Below are positions 13,401-19,672 of a stretch of DNA of 61,135 bases, piece after piece. The notes under the pieces are model-generated. The model saw nothing but the letters and a program-made list of their open reading frames with translations, was not told the origin of the DNA and searched no databases. The first letter of the stretch is position 1. Each line of letters begins with the position of its first letter. The stretch is from NCBI GenBank assembly GCA_017463155.1, contig JAFTPT010000048.1, forward strand, positions 1 through 61,135, written 5' to 3'. The position numbers and the translations under genes are program-made. The DNA comes from Blautia sp. GTDB taxonomy: Bacteria > Bacillota > Clostridia > Lachnospirales > Lachnospiraceae.

Positions 13401-16400
13401 TGCTGTTTCCGCTTCCATCCCAGTAAGACTGTGCGCCGTCCGGCTTCACGATCGTCTTGGTGCTGCTGTCATAATAGATGACCTTCTGGTCAGCCCCATC
13501 GCCCTCGGTGATCCGGATGGAGTTATAATCCACACTGATCGCTGAATCGTAGGCATCCGGTACAATAATGGTATCCGAATTCGGATTCAGATCCAATGCC
13601 TCCTTGTTGATCTCGATTCGGAACTCCGCTGTCCGGTTTGTCTTGGTCACGCCGCCCTGGTTGACCCACTCCTTCGTCACCGGGGAGTACTCATAAGCCA
13701 CTGTTGTTTCGGTTTCACCGAACATCGTGCTGCTGGCATTGTTCCCCAGATACACGGTATTGTCCGGAGCGGACATCGCCTCATTGACGATCTCGTTCAG
13801 GGCATCCCGGTCCTTGACCTTGATATAGTAGGTCAGGGTATAGTTGTAGATGTTGTTGCTCTGCTGATTCCCTTTATAATGATCCCGCAGAAGGGCCGGA
13901 TCAATGGTGAAGGTCACTTTATTTCCTTCCGCGGCCGCCTGCACATGACCGTCATTTCCCGCATGTGGATCGATCACGCCATAGGAATCCGTGGCAGATG
14001 AGGACGGTACGTAGACTAGACGATCGTCAAAGGTATCCTCGATCTGAAAGTTCTGTCCCACAGTTCCATAGATATTGATCGTACATTTGAACATGGGAAG
14101 CCCGTCCGGAGCACTCTGCACCTGCTGCATTTCCTTTTTCAGACGCGGGTTGCTGACCACTCTGGCATAGGCACTTCTGGTGATCTTGTCATTGGAAAAG
14201 CTGACATCATTCCGATGGATGTAATTCCCGGAAGAATCCGGCGTCCAGGTCGTGCTGTTCTTTGTCCGGAAGGTCACGACGACCTTTCGAAGCTTGTCAT
14301 TTGACTGAAAACCGAGCTGTTGTTTTTCAGCATCCTTAAAGAACGAAACCTTCAGATTTGCAGGATCGCTGCTGTCTTCGGTATAACTCTCACCATCCTT
14401 TAAACCATCTATCTGCAAGGAACCGGCCACATAGCTATCCCGGTTGCTGCCGTTCGTCGGATAGGTATCGGTCAGTATACTATTGCCGTCAAGGCCGATG
14501 GCCGGAACATCGATGGTGATCTTCCAGGTAATCTCATTGGTAGTTGTATCTCTTCCCGCAACCTCCTTCTCAATCTCAAACCGGTTGTCTTCACCGGGTC
14601 CGACCGTCCCGATTCCGGTACCGCTGCCAAAGCCTGAGCCTGTATTCTGGATCGTCTTGTCTTCGACCAGACTGCTGATATCCGTCCGGGTCTTGTAGGT
14701 GATCTCGTAGATGAACGAATTTCCATCGTCCTCACCTGCACGCCGGCCGATCGACACAGCCTCATCCGGGATTATGTAGGACCAGGAGGAATCACTTTTT
14801 TGAGGAAGCTCGGAAAACAACACGTCCCAGGTTTTCACGACCGTATTATCCTTGGCACACTTAACCGTAACCGTGATCCCATCGCCATCATATTCCGTCA
14901 GGCTAGACACCTGGCCCGCGATCGAGTCTGAGATCGTCTTGCCTCCCATATTCAGGGCGTCCTCCGGACGGGATTGCAGCGTGATCATCCATCTCAGGAT
15001 ATCGTACGTCTTTGTTTCACTGCCATCTGCGGAGGTTTCCGTCTCTTTGATCGCGCTGCCCATGGACCTCTTTCCAAGGGACTGTACCTTGATCTTGTCC
15101 ACGATATAGGCTTCCGTGTCCAGGGTGGTTCCGGCCGTCACTTCGTTTGATTTCACCGAAACGCTGTTCTTCGTTTGGTCTTGCGTTCCAAGGGATACAT
15201 TCGCTCCATCCCCCTGCGGAGTCAGGCCATTCATGTTCTTCAGCTTGACAACATAGTTGATCGTGACGGTCTGCCCGTCATCCAGAACCGGGAATTCCTT
15301 GGAAAAGCCGGTCTCATCGGCGGAATTTGTTTTGATAGGGCCTGACACGCTCTCGCTATAGCCTGTCACTTCAAAGGTGCTTGGCGTTGTATCGAATTCC
15401 ATGAACTCACGGGAGCTCTCCGCGATCGTATCGGTCACAACAACGCCTGTATTTACACCCTTAGACGTAACCTTCACCGTATAATGAATGACATTGTTGA
15501 TGGAATCGAAGCTCCCGACCGTCTTCTCAACGTTCAGGTCTCTATTCGTATCGACCGCAAAATCTTTGGTTCCTACCTTTCCGCCCCAATCGATCCTTTC
15601 AGTCTCGTCCTTGATGATTCCTTCCAACTCCAGGACAAAATAGGTATTATAGCATCTGTCAAAAGCGGCCTTGTCTTCCTCATTCCTGAAATTCCACTGG
15701 AACCGGACCTTATTGCCATCCTCGATCCACCATGAGAGCGTCACGCCCTCATAATCCGAACCCGTGGTACTGGCGCCCTCCAAAGTGACGGCTATCGTCT
15801 TCTTATTATCTACTGTGACCGGATTCGGGATCGTCAGACCATTCGGAATCTCATAGGTCATGATGCTGCCCTTCTGATACTGTGCTGTATCTCCATCTCC
15901 GTCAGGGTCTTCCATGAAACCGATCTTGATCTTGTACTTCTTCCCGCTTACGACAACATACTTTCCTTCTGAATCTGTACCTACCCCTTCTATTTCAAAC
16001 GTGCTCGCAAACGGCTTCATCTCCTGATCACTCCCGGCACCAAGCAGCCGGACATTTTTCAGCATTCTCTTTGCAGCTGCGCCGTACTCCACCACGCCGC
16101 TGAAGGTGCTGAAGCTGCCGGTATCGAACTCCATGCCGCTGACCGTCACCCGGTAGGCTGTGACCGCCTCTGCATCGACAGAGGAATCACCCGTTTCATT
16201 GTCTGCCGCATCATATGCGATACTATTGTCAGCATTGTCTGCGGTAAAGTCATCTTCCGCTGCATCATCAGAGCCATTCTTCTTTGACTCATCCTCCACA
16301 GCCGTTCCTTCTCGGGTCTTATCCTCGGTCAAAACCGTTTCATCCTGCTGATACTGTACGGAAGAGCCGTCGAGGGTTTCAAACCCATCCACTGCCTCAT

Positions 16401-17322
16401 GCGCTACCATCGTCGTTTTTACAGGCAGTTCATGGACACCCAGGTCAATGGGCTCTGTAAAGGACAGTTCCACATGAACGTTGCCGTTGACAGGCTCAAG
16501 CACTTCATCCGTTCCTTCTGCCGTAAAATAGAATTTATACGGAATGACCGAGAACGCCGTCGTCTCACCATACCCAAGATCCTGCCGGATGTTTTCTGCA
16601 AGAATCTCAAGTCCTTCTGTGATCGCTTCCGCATGGAACTCCGCATTGGCAGGAATCCCTGCTGCCTCGTCCGCCGTGATCACGGCGCGGAGAGAATCAT
16701 CCTCATAGAGAAACTCTGTCCCATATTCCGGACCGCTCGTAAGCTCTTCTTCTGAAGATAGCTCTTCCGTATATTCATCCGTAAGGAGATCCGCCTTCTC
16801 TTTGTCGGAATCCGCCTCGGTATCCTCGTCACTTCCATTTCCATCGGCTGATCCGTGGTTTTCCTCATCCGTGTCTTTTTCCCCATCATCGGCATCAGAT
16901 TTCTCTTCCCCGGAATCAGTGTCATCACCCGAATCGATCTTCGTCTCATCCATACTGCCTGTCCCATCATCCAGTACAGCTTCCTCTACATCGCTGGTAT
17001 CGCTTTCGTCATACTCCGGGGCTTTTGCATTCGTATCAGCTGCATCCCTGCCGATTCCGGCCGACAGATCGGCATTCTCATCCGGCTCCTGGCCGGAAGT
17101 CACAGGTGACGCCTCCTTCTGCTCTGTTTCCCTGGACGAGGAACCCTCCGTAAGCACTCCGGCCACTTCCCCGGACAGGCTTTCGTCAAAGCCCGTTCCG
17201 ACTGTATCGGATACGGTCTCCTCCTCAGCAGCAATATTCACAAACGACGTCTGCTGGATCAGCATCGTTGTGGCCAGAATCATAGCGAGAACATTCTTAA
17301 AACCGGATCTTCTCTTACTCAT
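1..17322 (-). CDS. Giant multidomain SpaA/Cna-B surface adhesin (C-terminus beyond window)
   Basis: One open frame runs from ATG at 17322 (good AGGAGG-like site just upstream) to base 1, giving 5,774 codons with no stop or frameshift. The start MSKRRSGFKNVLAMILATTM is a signal peptide. Residues ~35-190 are Asp/Glu/Ser-rich. Residues ~400-1350 resemble the isopeptide-forming fimbrial adhesin and DUF11-type modules. Residues ~1355-2290 carry longer Cna-B-like modules. From ~2290 to the edge there are about 29 SpaA-like (prealbumin-fold) domains, each with an NK-D start, a W-T/S motif, a DFG motif and a Y-V-L-x-E-T-xAPxGY motif. Lys and Glu at these places form intramolecular isopeptide bonds in characterised relatives. 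A C-terminal LPXTG anchor is expected but lies outside the window. The product is inferred to be a cell-wall-anchored stalk or adhesin. The substrate is unknown. Confidence 0.9.
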   Translation of the reverse strand, partial: MSKRRSGFKNVLAMILATTMLIQQTSFVNIAAEEETVSDTVGTGFDESLSGEVAGVLTEGSSSRETEQKEASPVTSGQEPDENADLSAGIGRDAADTNAKAPEYDESDTSDVEEAVLDDGTGSMDETKIDSGDDTDSGEEKSDADDGEKDTDEENHGSADGNGSDEDTEADSDKEKADLLTDEYTEELSSEEELTSGPEYGTEFLYEDDSLRAVITADEAAGIPANAEFHAEAITEGLEILAENIRQDLGYGETTAFSVIPYKFYFTAEGTDEVLEPVNGNVHVELSFTEPIDLGVHELPVKTTMVAHEAVDGFETLDGSSVQYQQDETVLTEDKTREGTAVEDESKKNGSDDAAEDDFTADNADNSIAYDAADNETGDSSVDAEAVTAYRVTVSGMEFDTGSFSTFSGVVEYGAAAKRMLKNVRLLGAGSDQEMKPFASTFEIEGVGTDSEGKYVVVSGKKYKIKIGFMEDPDGDGDTAQYQKGSIMTYEIPNGLTIPNPVTVDNKKTIAVTLEGASTTGSDYEGVTLSWWIEDGNKVRFQWNFRNEEDKAAFDRCYNTYFVLELEGIIKDETERIDWGGKVGTKDFAVDTNRDLNVEKTVGSFDSINNVIHYTVKVTSKGVNTGVVVTDTIAESSREFMEFDTTPSTFEVTGYSESVSGPIKTNSADETGFSKEFPVLDDGQTVTINYVVKLKNMNGLTPQGDGANVSLGTQDQTKNSVSVKSNEVTAGTTLDTEAYIVDKIKVQSLGKRSMGSAIKETETSADGSETKTYDILRWMITLQSRPEDALNMGGKTISDSIAGQVSSLTEYDGDGITVTVKCAKDNTVVKTWDVLFSELPQKSDSSWSYIIPDEAVSIGRRAGEDDGNSFIYEITYKTRTDISSLVEDKTIQNTGSGFGSGTGIGTVGPGEDNRFEIEKEVAGRDTTTNEITWKITIDVPAIGLDGNSILTDTYPTNGSNRDSYVAGSLQIDGLKDGESYTEDSSDPANLKVSFFKDAEKQQLGFQSNDKLRKVVVTFRTKNSTTWTPDSSGNYIHRNDVSFSNDKITRSAYARVVSNPRLKKEMQQVQSAPDGLPMFKCTINIYGTVGQNFQIEDTFDDRLVYVPSSSATDSYGVIDPHAGNDGHVQAAAEGNKVTFTIDPALLRDHYKGNQQSNNIYNYTLTYYIKVKDRDALNEIVNEAMSAPDNTVYLGNNASSTMFGETETTVAYEYSPVTKEWVNQGGVTKTNRTAEFRIEINKEALDLNPNSDTIIVPDAYDSAISVDYNSIRITEGDGADQKVIYYDSSTKTIVKPDGAQSYWDGSGNSIIYTIPDKTHIVITYNGNISGWGAVSAGNTVDVMGYNKGVTVTADFGEKERAGGSAYNLIVKKYVDGDMTHPLEGVKFNLYKGTGADGETPELIQENVETGADGMAYLTGLRRNTYYYFQEVEDSAVHNTYRYDSTKYRFRISADGSTDYTTYTYKTNDVLTVRNETKVISIPVTKVWAGGDPPEGTSVTIKLKANGGDAYQYDESTGLPSTTEKVPDLTITKNAKGSWEGEFTNIPRRDAAGNTITYTIEEVNTPSGYSSDNGKRVDDSRPNRVDKGFIVTNTKETGGTIKVSKTIQDEAASKKKAGESFTVKIKPVNPPEDIDLSSAIVTGTQTHQQGKKEITFTVKHGETVVVTNLPFGTYKVEETASADGSYTTTYLVDNTSSSGQTDLNEAHKTAAVAINNEYVKTEQKLTVKKEIVGGPASAYTKEYKVRIKNADNKYLKKVAGTNGETIIAEAYNAAEAASYEFTVTSAKPLELSVPVGEYTIEEVLTSDESDPSKANDLVNLKKDYDFVGFSVDYGKVKNSAGNDTAEDAANANVPSWAEATATVKNEYRVHTGSLKIKKVIEEIKPNGTDEAPAAQDLLADTTLQNKQFEVLIRNQDDQYLKVNPDGTTELVDDEFPIMVTMGSELVIDNVPVGVREYTIIEKDTGREIANYNFVPGSSTTEVSNVTVEKSTTEDPKTAEVNLTNKYKHKMARISVIKLISLLDGPAGDWFAGQRTEYERALKTEVKNKEFTFEIRRKGSDTVLDTLKVKGDETSKDTSIWLPIGTYVVTEKDPYNNSNDFVFNSVEFSGGSGAAGTDGYEVTLTESIADVADPQPVEVSATNKYDKVRTYVHLNGTKAFTNGDLSYNTFTFSVKDASGNPVMAGDKAVTGRSNANGTITFSPDIGIKSAGTYIYYVTEDMKDGAGDGNNYIGNGIKYDPSTWKVTVVVSGNTIDELTIDSQTYEKGVKSGGSTGMTWSSAEGISFTNDVTETRIMKFKEDTSGPTEMNDATLRITRVDDDGGVIDANGHTSVTATTGTWQEWTTGSSPNENPKVIYGLRAGTYRIEEIVTPKGYRPVNITFTVDKTGVITGWTDHLNNNNAQTNTVVTIDTDTSNAENPIRTLNITDAKIHFKIKKWDPEKKEAIQGAVIDLYEAGSSAATPIYSWTSRTDAASDDIGQYLEVGKRYTLRETTTPTGYKPSTVTFYIDTDGQVIEDSRPILLTFRRDAISNKISYYDIDDLSLHLKLKKTDAITGNSLAGATFVLYDITDKSNVMEVPGGTWTSKVLTGNETFDQDLGPLLDVGHNYKLVETSWPVGYAKMADITFSVSNAGTIYVDNYSIRPDLDWSGNTSGSTSICTAANQPLSLLISKTRADGSTKLAGATMTVYKADDSGQAITTGDDAVIDTWETDGTSVHDIGVGRKLQTGVTYVLQETAAPTGFAYAEDILFRFENDGTLAFIKQSDNSTVATTKEDDKTVYVVKDEPLHFTVTKKLLNGTTLIPGVTLTLYKDSGDGTPGPQVDTWTSSGSSTSKDFGEKLDAGQSYILRETDAPAGYLYTDDIYFSVNKDGSINAPYQKTTNADGSIGTNAVIKTETDTSTDPVTTLYVVEDEKLHLFINKIDADTESQLTGATFDIYDGGISGTKVNGTPVAVDSRTDLGSLLKAGKTYTFVEVTAPQGHAFVENFTITIAGDGTITTALDTQKDEEGETVLVDDQGAVGNGDGYRFETYLVKDKPLHFVMNKKVLAGSDEVAGATLTIYEAGEDGTADTTKTVDTWTSEKDKTHDFGTSLEAGKSYVVKETGAPAGYAYMEDIHFSVEKDGTITAPYQSISGESGSTNLKIKTETITGTTSIVYIAEDKPLHFNVSKTEITTGNEVPGAEFKVYKADASGNAVTTGENAVVDSWTSEMGVVHDCGEFLEAGQGYVLHEELAPAGYQKIVNNMPFSVAEDGTITTALPTKKDESNADILAENGEKIYLVQDTPIHFYLSKIVAGTGDELSGASFALYDVTGVIDGGDGTLVDDSAWTSVENEYKDYGPILKTGHTYTLKETDAPKGYAYHAPVTFTVGDNGTITYTDNALSVKKDAAGQDVTSNDEKVYAVEDTPLHLVVEKVLTISEPGEELTDIPGATIVLYEKGHAGTILDTWNTTEEPQHEFGSCLDAGKTYMLKETVAPKGYAYAVEREFTVRTDGTITTEMPTYTDAGGNDIKTNGLPTYLMEEDSLHFNLNKVNAVTGEEMAGATFAIFDKATGVQAASWEKNGDGSHDFGADLFAGKTYTLKETSAPTGYAFMDDVDFEVGTDGTITWKSGSLDTQKDDEGRIVRDAANGQLVYLAKDEPLHYVINKMIAGSDEELAGATLTLYEAEEGKKTPNLTKEVDSWKSKANETHDFGEKLDAGHAYVLRETSVPTGYGYAPDIYFSVGKDGTIGSPVQVITDTSGTIETKAVRTESVKDAETDAETLVYIVENAPLHLFINKVDEDDESQLTGAAFDVYVKGTATKVNGEKSIAVDGRTDIGSLLDADKSYTIKEVTAPQGYAFVEDVEFTVNHDGSITTDVPIQENEDGDPVLVAADGQMVDENGFATYLIKDAPLHVRVSKVNENDEKLADAVLVIYEADAQGEAKTDKEIARWNSTDMDVHDFGSELYTGVEYILRETIAPQGYGFVEDLSFTIRSDGTVVFDNLNAKTIDGKETFVIEDTPIRFMVNKLDSGTEEEVEGAKLAVYETADDGSADLSKQVGDAWISGKNKTHDFGSDLYADTTYVLHEISAPTGYAYAEDVPFTVKKDGSIETTLASGATEDGTVYLMKDDPVRLSVNKLIEGTEEELDRAVLTVYKVEASDEETTSGTDSDEGEGSGAGNDGTGAGGKDTEGSGTEAENVKETEIVHWTSKKGEIFEFGHLLDTQCSYVIRETEAPTGYAVIPDIRFFVVKDGTITFEEEPASVTKDGKTVYQITDAPLHFYLNKVDLETGEAVPEETTIVIYEEGKTAADAIETWTSTGEKHDFGANLGAGKTYVIEETRVPTGYAFAQTKRFTVNQDGTITVDTDELPVNKDGEKSGEDETDSDGEEEPPLGSGEAEPGEDPGDEQPYAFLLENKPLHLFAKKVDAETGEDVGGATFVLHEKGKEKDEDVLDSWTTVSGEYHDFGSVLDAEKTYVLKETDAPTGYGYTTAKEFTVTKYGEIETNVPVETDEDGEVILDEYGWKNYLIKEDEIHFTINKLDAETGEEVEGATLAVYEAKADGTADTEKQIGESWTSAAKETHDFGGKLDAETRYVLRETSTPTGYAYTADVPFTVNKDGTITFENAPETTTEDGRTVYLIKDKPLHLFAKKVDAETGEDVGGATFVLHEKGKERDEDVLDSWTTVSGEYHDFGSALDAEKTYVLEETDAPTGYGFTTAKEFTVTKYGEIETNVPVETDEDGEIVLDENDCKNYLIEEDEIHFIINKLDAETGEEVEGATLAVYEAKADGTADTTKQVGESWTSAAEEPHDFGSALDAEKRYVLRETFAPTGYACTADVPFTVNKDGTITFENAPETTTEDGRTVYLIKDKPLHLLAKKIDAETGEEVEGATFVLHEKGKEKDEDILDSWTTVSGEYYDFGSVLDTEKTYVLEETDAPTGYGFTTAKEFTVTKYGEIVTDVPAETDEDGAIILDENDCKNYLIEEDEIHFIINKLDAETGEEVEGATLAVFEAKADGTADTEKQVGGSWTSAVEETHDFGGKLDAETRYVLRETSAPTGHAYTADVPFTVNKDGSLTFANAPETVTRDGKKIYQIKDKPIHLFAKKIDAETGEEVEGATFVLHEKGKDKDEDILDSWTTVSGEYHDFGSVLDAEKTYVLEETDAPTGFGFTTAKEFTVTKYGEIVTDVPAETDEDGAIILDEYGWKSYLIKEDEIHLIINKLDAETGEEVEGATLAVFEAKVDGTADTEKQVGGSWTSAAEETHDFGGKLDAETRYVLRETSAPTGHAYTADVPFTVNKDGSIAFENAPASVTKDGKRVYQIKDAPLHFYLNKVNLETGKAVPEETTIVIYEVGKSASDAIETWTSKGEQHDFGAKLDPDKTYVIEETSVPTGYAFAQTKTFKVNHDGSITADQKVLPANSDAGQQYAFLLQNKPLHLYTKKVDAATGEDVGGATFILHEKGKDKTLATWTTEAGRYYDFGSVLDAGKTYILEETEAPTGYGLTTVKEFTVGKYGEIRTEVPVEKSENGAIILDSYDNKNYLIKEDAIHFTVNKTDLGNGDEVEDAVIEVYEVDKDGKHVSDKPVDSWTSKKGEVHDFGPKLTNGKSYVLEETVAPMGYGITTATPFQITTDGTLKLGADLAKATSATEKDADGNAKELAGENGEPIYLIEDARIHFTVNKTDLGNGDEVENAVIEVYEVDKDGKHVSDKPVDSWTSKKGEMHDFGPKLTNGKSYVLEETVAPTGYGITTATPFQITTDGTLKLGADLAKATSATEKDADGNAKELTGENGEPIHLIED
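1460..4140 (-). repeat. 681-bp tandem super-repeat, four copies
   Basis: Equivalent landmark bases (the GATCAG that encodes the inter-domain YLI-D/E segment) fall at 1768, 2449, 3130 and 3811, so the spacing is exactly 681 bp (227 residues) three times. Each unit encodes two different SpaA-like domains. One begins NKLDAETGEEVEGATLAV, the other KKxDAETGE(E/D)V-GATFVLHEK. Long stretches are nearly identical between copies, which makes this a likely site of copy-number change and of assembly error. Confidence 0.85.
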
Positions 17323-17431
17323 AGGTCATTTCCTCCCTTTTGTCAGTATGTATCGTCAGACGGACGCGTTTTTTGATGGGGATCAGATCCGCGTGCCGGA
17401 ATTTTGCACATAATAAGTGCAGTATATTCCT

Positions 17432-17460
17432 ATTATATAGCCTTAACGGGTGGAATACAA
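17432..17460 (-). promoter_or_regulatory. Promoter of the giant adhesin gene
   Basis: On the minus strand TTGTAT (17460-17455) and a perfect TATAAT (17437-17432) are 17 bp apart, about 110 bp upstream of the adhesin ATG and downstream of two terminator-like hairpins. This points to independent transcription from htrA. Confidence 0.6.
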
Positions 17461-17538
17461 CGTTTTTTTGATATTTATGTATAATTTTTTGTTCGAAAAA
17501 GAATGGGTTTTTCGTGTATTATTCACAGATTTTCGTAC

Positions 17539-17564
17539 AAAAAAAGGCAGCCTTCCGGCTGCCT
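17539..17564 (-). terminator. Rho-independent terminator
   Basis: On the minus strand AGGCAGCC, loop GGAA and GGCTGCCT are followed by a run of seven T. The hairpin lies between htrA and the adhesin promoter. Confidence 0.75.
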
Positions 17565-17723
17565 GTTCCCCGTATGTGGGTCATTCTGAACAATATGGAC
17601 TTATTCTGTCAAAATCATGTTCGCCGTCCCTGTGTACCTCCTGCCTTCTCACGATCTCCGCTTTCGTAAAAAATGTCCCGGAGGCTGCTCGATGCACGCT
17701 TGCATTTCCTATAAAACAAAGAA

Positions 17724-17751
17724 GGCTCTGTACCATTTCTGGTACAGAGCC
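17724..17751 (-). terminator. Strong hairpin, probable htrA terminator
   Basis: A perfect 11-bp stem (GGCTCTGTACC / GGTACAGAGCC) with a 6-base loop lies about 65 bp past the htrA stop. The minus-strand continuation is T-rich (TTCTTTGTTTT), so it probably ends htrA transcription. The plus-strand side is less T-rich. Confidence 0.6.
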
Positions 17752-17813
17752 AAAATACTTTTTCTCACCTTTACACTGTATGCAAGACTGCTAAACCGTC
17801 CGCCGGATCAGCT

Positions 17814-19331
17814 TTAGTCCTCTTCCTCTCCGAAGATGCTGTTCTCCCAATCCTTGAAGATATCCTCGCGGGATCTCTTCTCGGGTCTGTCATCCTCATC
17901 GTCGCCGTCGCTGAGTTCGGGGTCGTCTTCATCCTCATCATCGTAGAAATCCCACTCGTCGTCATCGCGCTCCTCAACGTCGTCGTCCTTGTCATCCTTA
18001 TCGTCCTTGTCGATATCGTCCGGCTCATCAGCGTCGTCGCGGTCGTCCCTGTCGTCACGATCATCCTTATCATCGTCGTCATCGTCATAGCTCGCATCCT
18101 GCGCGCCCAGCTTGACGACCACTTCCTCGGTCTCGAACTCACCGTCTCTCTGGGTCGCCACAGTCAGGGTGACTTCCTCGCCCGGTGCATAGTAGCTGAG
18201 GTATTCGATCAGCATCTGGATGCTGTCAAGCTTCTTGTTGTTGAACTTGGTGATGATGCTGTTCCTGTGGATGCCCGCTTCATCGGCAGGACCATCGTCG
18301 GTCACTTCCGATACGAACACGCCGACCGGGAAGCCGTACTTCTTGGATTCCTCCTCGCTGACGGTGCCGCCCACGATGCCGAGGATACCATGCTCATCAT
18401 CGCCCAGCTGATCCCGCGTCTCCTCGTTCATCAGGCCTTCCAGCTCTTCCGTCACATCCGAGATGGCGATCGCGTAGCACATACCCTCGACCACGGTATC
18501 GGCCAGCTTGGAGGAGGCGATACCGACCACCTCACCGTCCATATTGACAAGAGCGCCGCCGGAGTTGCCCGGGTTGATCGCCGCATCCGTCTGGATCAGG
18601 TCGATGCCTTCATCCTCCAGATTTCCTTCGTAATCAAACATCTTATCATCATAATGACGGTTCTTGGCACTGACGATACCGGTCGTCACGGACTGTCCGT
18701 AGCCCATCGCGTTGCCCATCACCGCGACCTGCTCACCGACCTGCAATGCGTCGGAGCTGCCGATCTTAGCCAGCGCGATCTCGTTCAGTGTATCATCGGA
18801 AATATCATCCAGCTTAACGGCCACGATCGCGACGTCCGCTTCCTCATCGTAGCCCTTGACCTTGCCTTCGTAGGTCTGGTTGTCAATAAAGGTGACCGAC
18901 AATGTATCAGCACCTTCCACCACGTGCGCGTTTGTTACCATAAGGAGCTCGGTATCGTTCTTGGAGATAATGATGCCGGAACCGCCTCCCTGGACTTCTC
19001 TCTCCTCGTAGGGAGCATATCCGCCGAAGCCGAACATTCCGTAATAGTTCTGCACTTCCTGAATGGACTTGGTCGTGATGGAAACGATGCTCGGCATGAC
19101 ATCTTCGACGACATCCGTCACATCCAGGTTGCCGGTGTTCCGGGTCGACTTGTCCTCCGAATCCGCTTTTGCGTAATACAGCGTCGCCGTTTTGGCCTCC
19201 GCCGCCGAAACATCCCTTCCGTTCATGTTGAAGCCGTTTACTGCAAGGCCGCCGGCCAGTACCGCGCATAAGCTGATGACCGCGCCGGTCTTCATCATCT
19301 TTTTGATCGTGTTATCATTACGGTTGCTCAT
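17814..19331 (-). CDS. htrA: HtrA/DegP-family serine protease with Asp-rich tail
   Basis: This 505-residue membrane-anchored trypsin-like protease degrades or processes misfolded and secreted proteins outside the membrane. An N-terminal hydrophobic segment (~12-32) is an uncleaved anchor or signal. The catalytic triad is visible: His136 in TNAHVVEG, Asp166 in EADVAIV and Ser257 in NPGNSGGAL. A PDZ domain follows (~330-430; GVFVSEV, AGIHRNSIITKFN). The last ~75 residues are an unusual run of Asp/Glu/Arg/Lys. ATG at 19331 is chosen because GGAGG sits at proper distance; the frame is open further upstream but lacks a better start. The gene lies directly upstream of the adhesin in the same orientation, which may reflect a role in surface-protein quality control (inference). 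Confidence 0.92.
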   Translation of the reverse strand: MSNRNDNTIKKMMKTGAVISLCAVLAGGLAVNGFNMNGRDVSAAEAKTATLYYAKADSEDKSTRNTGNLDVTDVVEDVMPSIVSITTKSIQEVQNYYGMFGFGGYAPYEEREVQGGGSGIIISKNDTELLMVTNAHVVEGADTLSVTFIDNQTYEGKVKGYDEEADVAIVAVKLDDISDDTLNEIALAKIGSSDALQVGEQVAVMGNAMGYGQSVTTGIVSAKNRHYDDKMFDYEGNLEDEGIDLIQTDAAINPGNSGGALVNMDGEVVGIASSKLADTVVEGMCYAIAISDVTEELEGLMNEETRDQLGDDEHGILGIVGGTVSEEESKKYGFPVGVFVSEVTDDGPADEAGIHRNSIITKFNNKKLDSIQMLIEYLSYYAPGEEVTLTVATQRDGEFETEEVVVKLGAQDASYDDDDDDKDDRDDRDDRDDADEPDDIDKDDKDDKDDDVEERDDDEWDFYDDEDEDDPELSDGDDEDDRPEKRSREDIFKDWENSIFGEEED

Positions 19332-19479
19332 ACTATTTCCTCCTTTTTGTGAAACAGGCTCTCCCGCATCACTCCCCGGGTGCGGGGCCCTGTCCGGTTT
19401 TCTTTTCTCTTGATGGTTCCCAGTATAGGTACGATTTGTGTTCAGTTTGTGGGAAAATTGTGTTTTTTCTGTGTCCTTC

Positions 19480-19508
19480 AGTATAACACAGATTATCTGC
19501 GGTTCCAA
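19480..19508 (-). promoter_or_regulatory. htrA promoter
   Basis: TTGGAA (19508-19503) and TATACT (19485-19480) on the minus strand are separated by 17 bp. This gives a leader of about 140 nt before htrA. It is divergent from the opp promoter. Confidence 0.55.
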
Positions 19509-19527
19509 CGCTTTTCATTATAAAGTC

Positions 19528-19556
19528 TTGTCATTTTCATTTTTATTGAGTATAAT
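19528..19556 (+). promoter_or_regulatory. opp operon promoter
   Basis: TTGTCA (19528-19533) and a perfect TATAAT (19551-19556) are 17 bp apart. Transcription would start near 19563, about 110 nt before oppB. Confidence 0.65.
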
Positions 19557-19587
19557 AATAAAGGATTTTTTGATGTGACGTGGTAAA

Positions 19588-19626
19588 GGGCAAACGTCCG
19601 CTGCATTTCGGGCCGGATGTTTGCCC
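19588..19626 (+). promoter_or_regulatory. Hairpin in the opp leader
   Basis: GGGCAAACGTCCG pairs with CGGATGTTTGCCC (13 bp with one G-U) around a 13-base loop, between the promoter and oppB. There is no T run after it, so it is more likely an mRNA-stability or regulatory hairpin than a terminator. Confidence 0.4.
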
Positions 19627-19672
19627 TTAAGCCCTGTCCATTTGAATCATAAATACGGAGGTCGTTACTGCT

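Noticed and set aside
13-13545. Long plus-strand frames (up to 818 codons, e.g. 2776-5232) opposite the giant adhesin
   Set aside because: They are all in the antisense codon-matched register of the real minus-strand gene, have no ribosome sites, and the translation repeats because the gene does. The openness follows from the gene avoiding TTA, CTA and TCA codons.
17450-17817. Two plus-strand frames (114 and 66 codons) between htrA and the adhesin
   Set aside because: They cross the terminator hairpins, have no ribosome sites and show no family resemblance.
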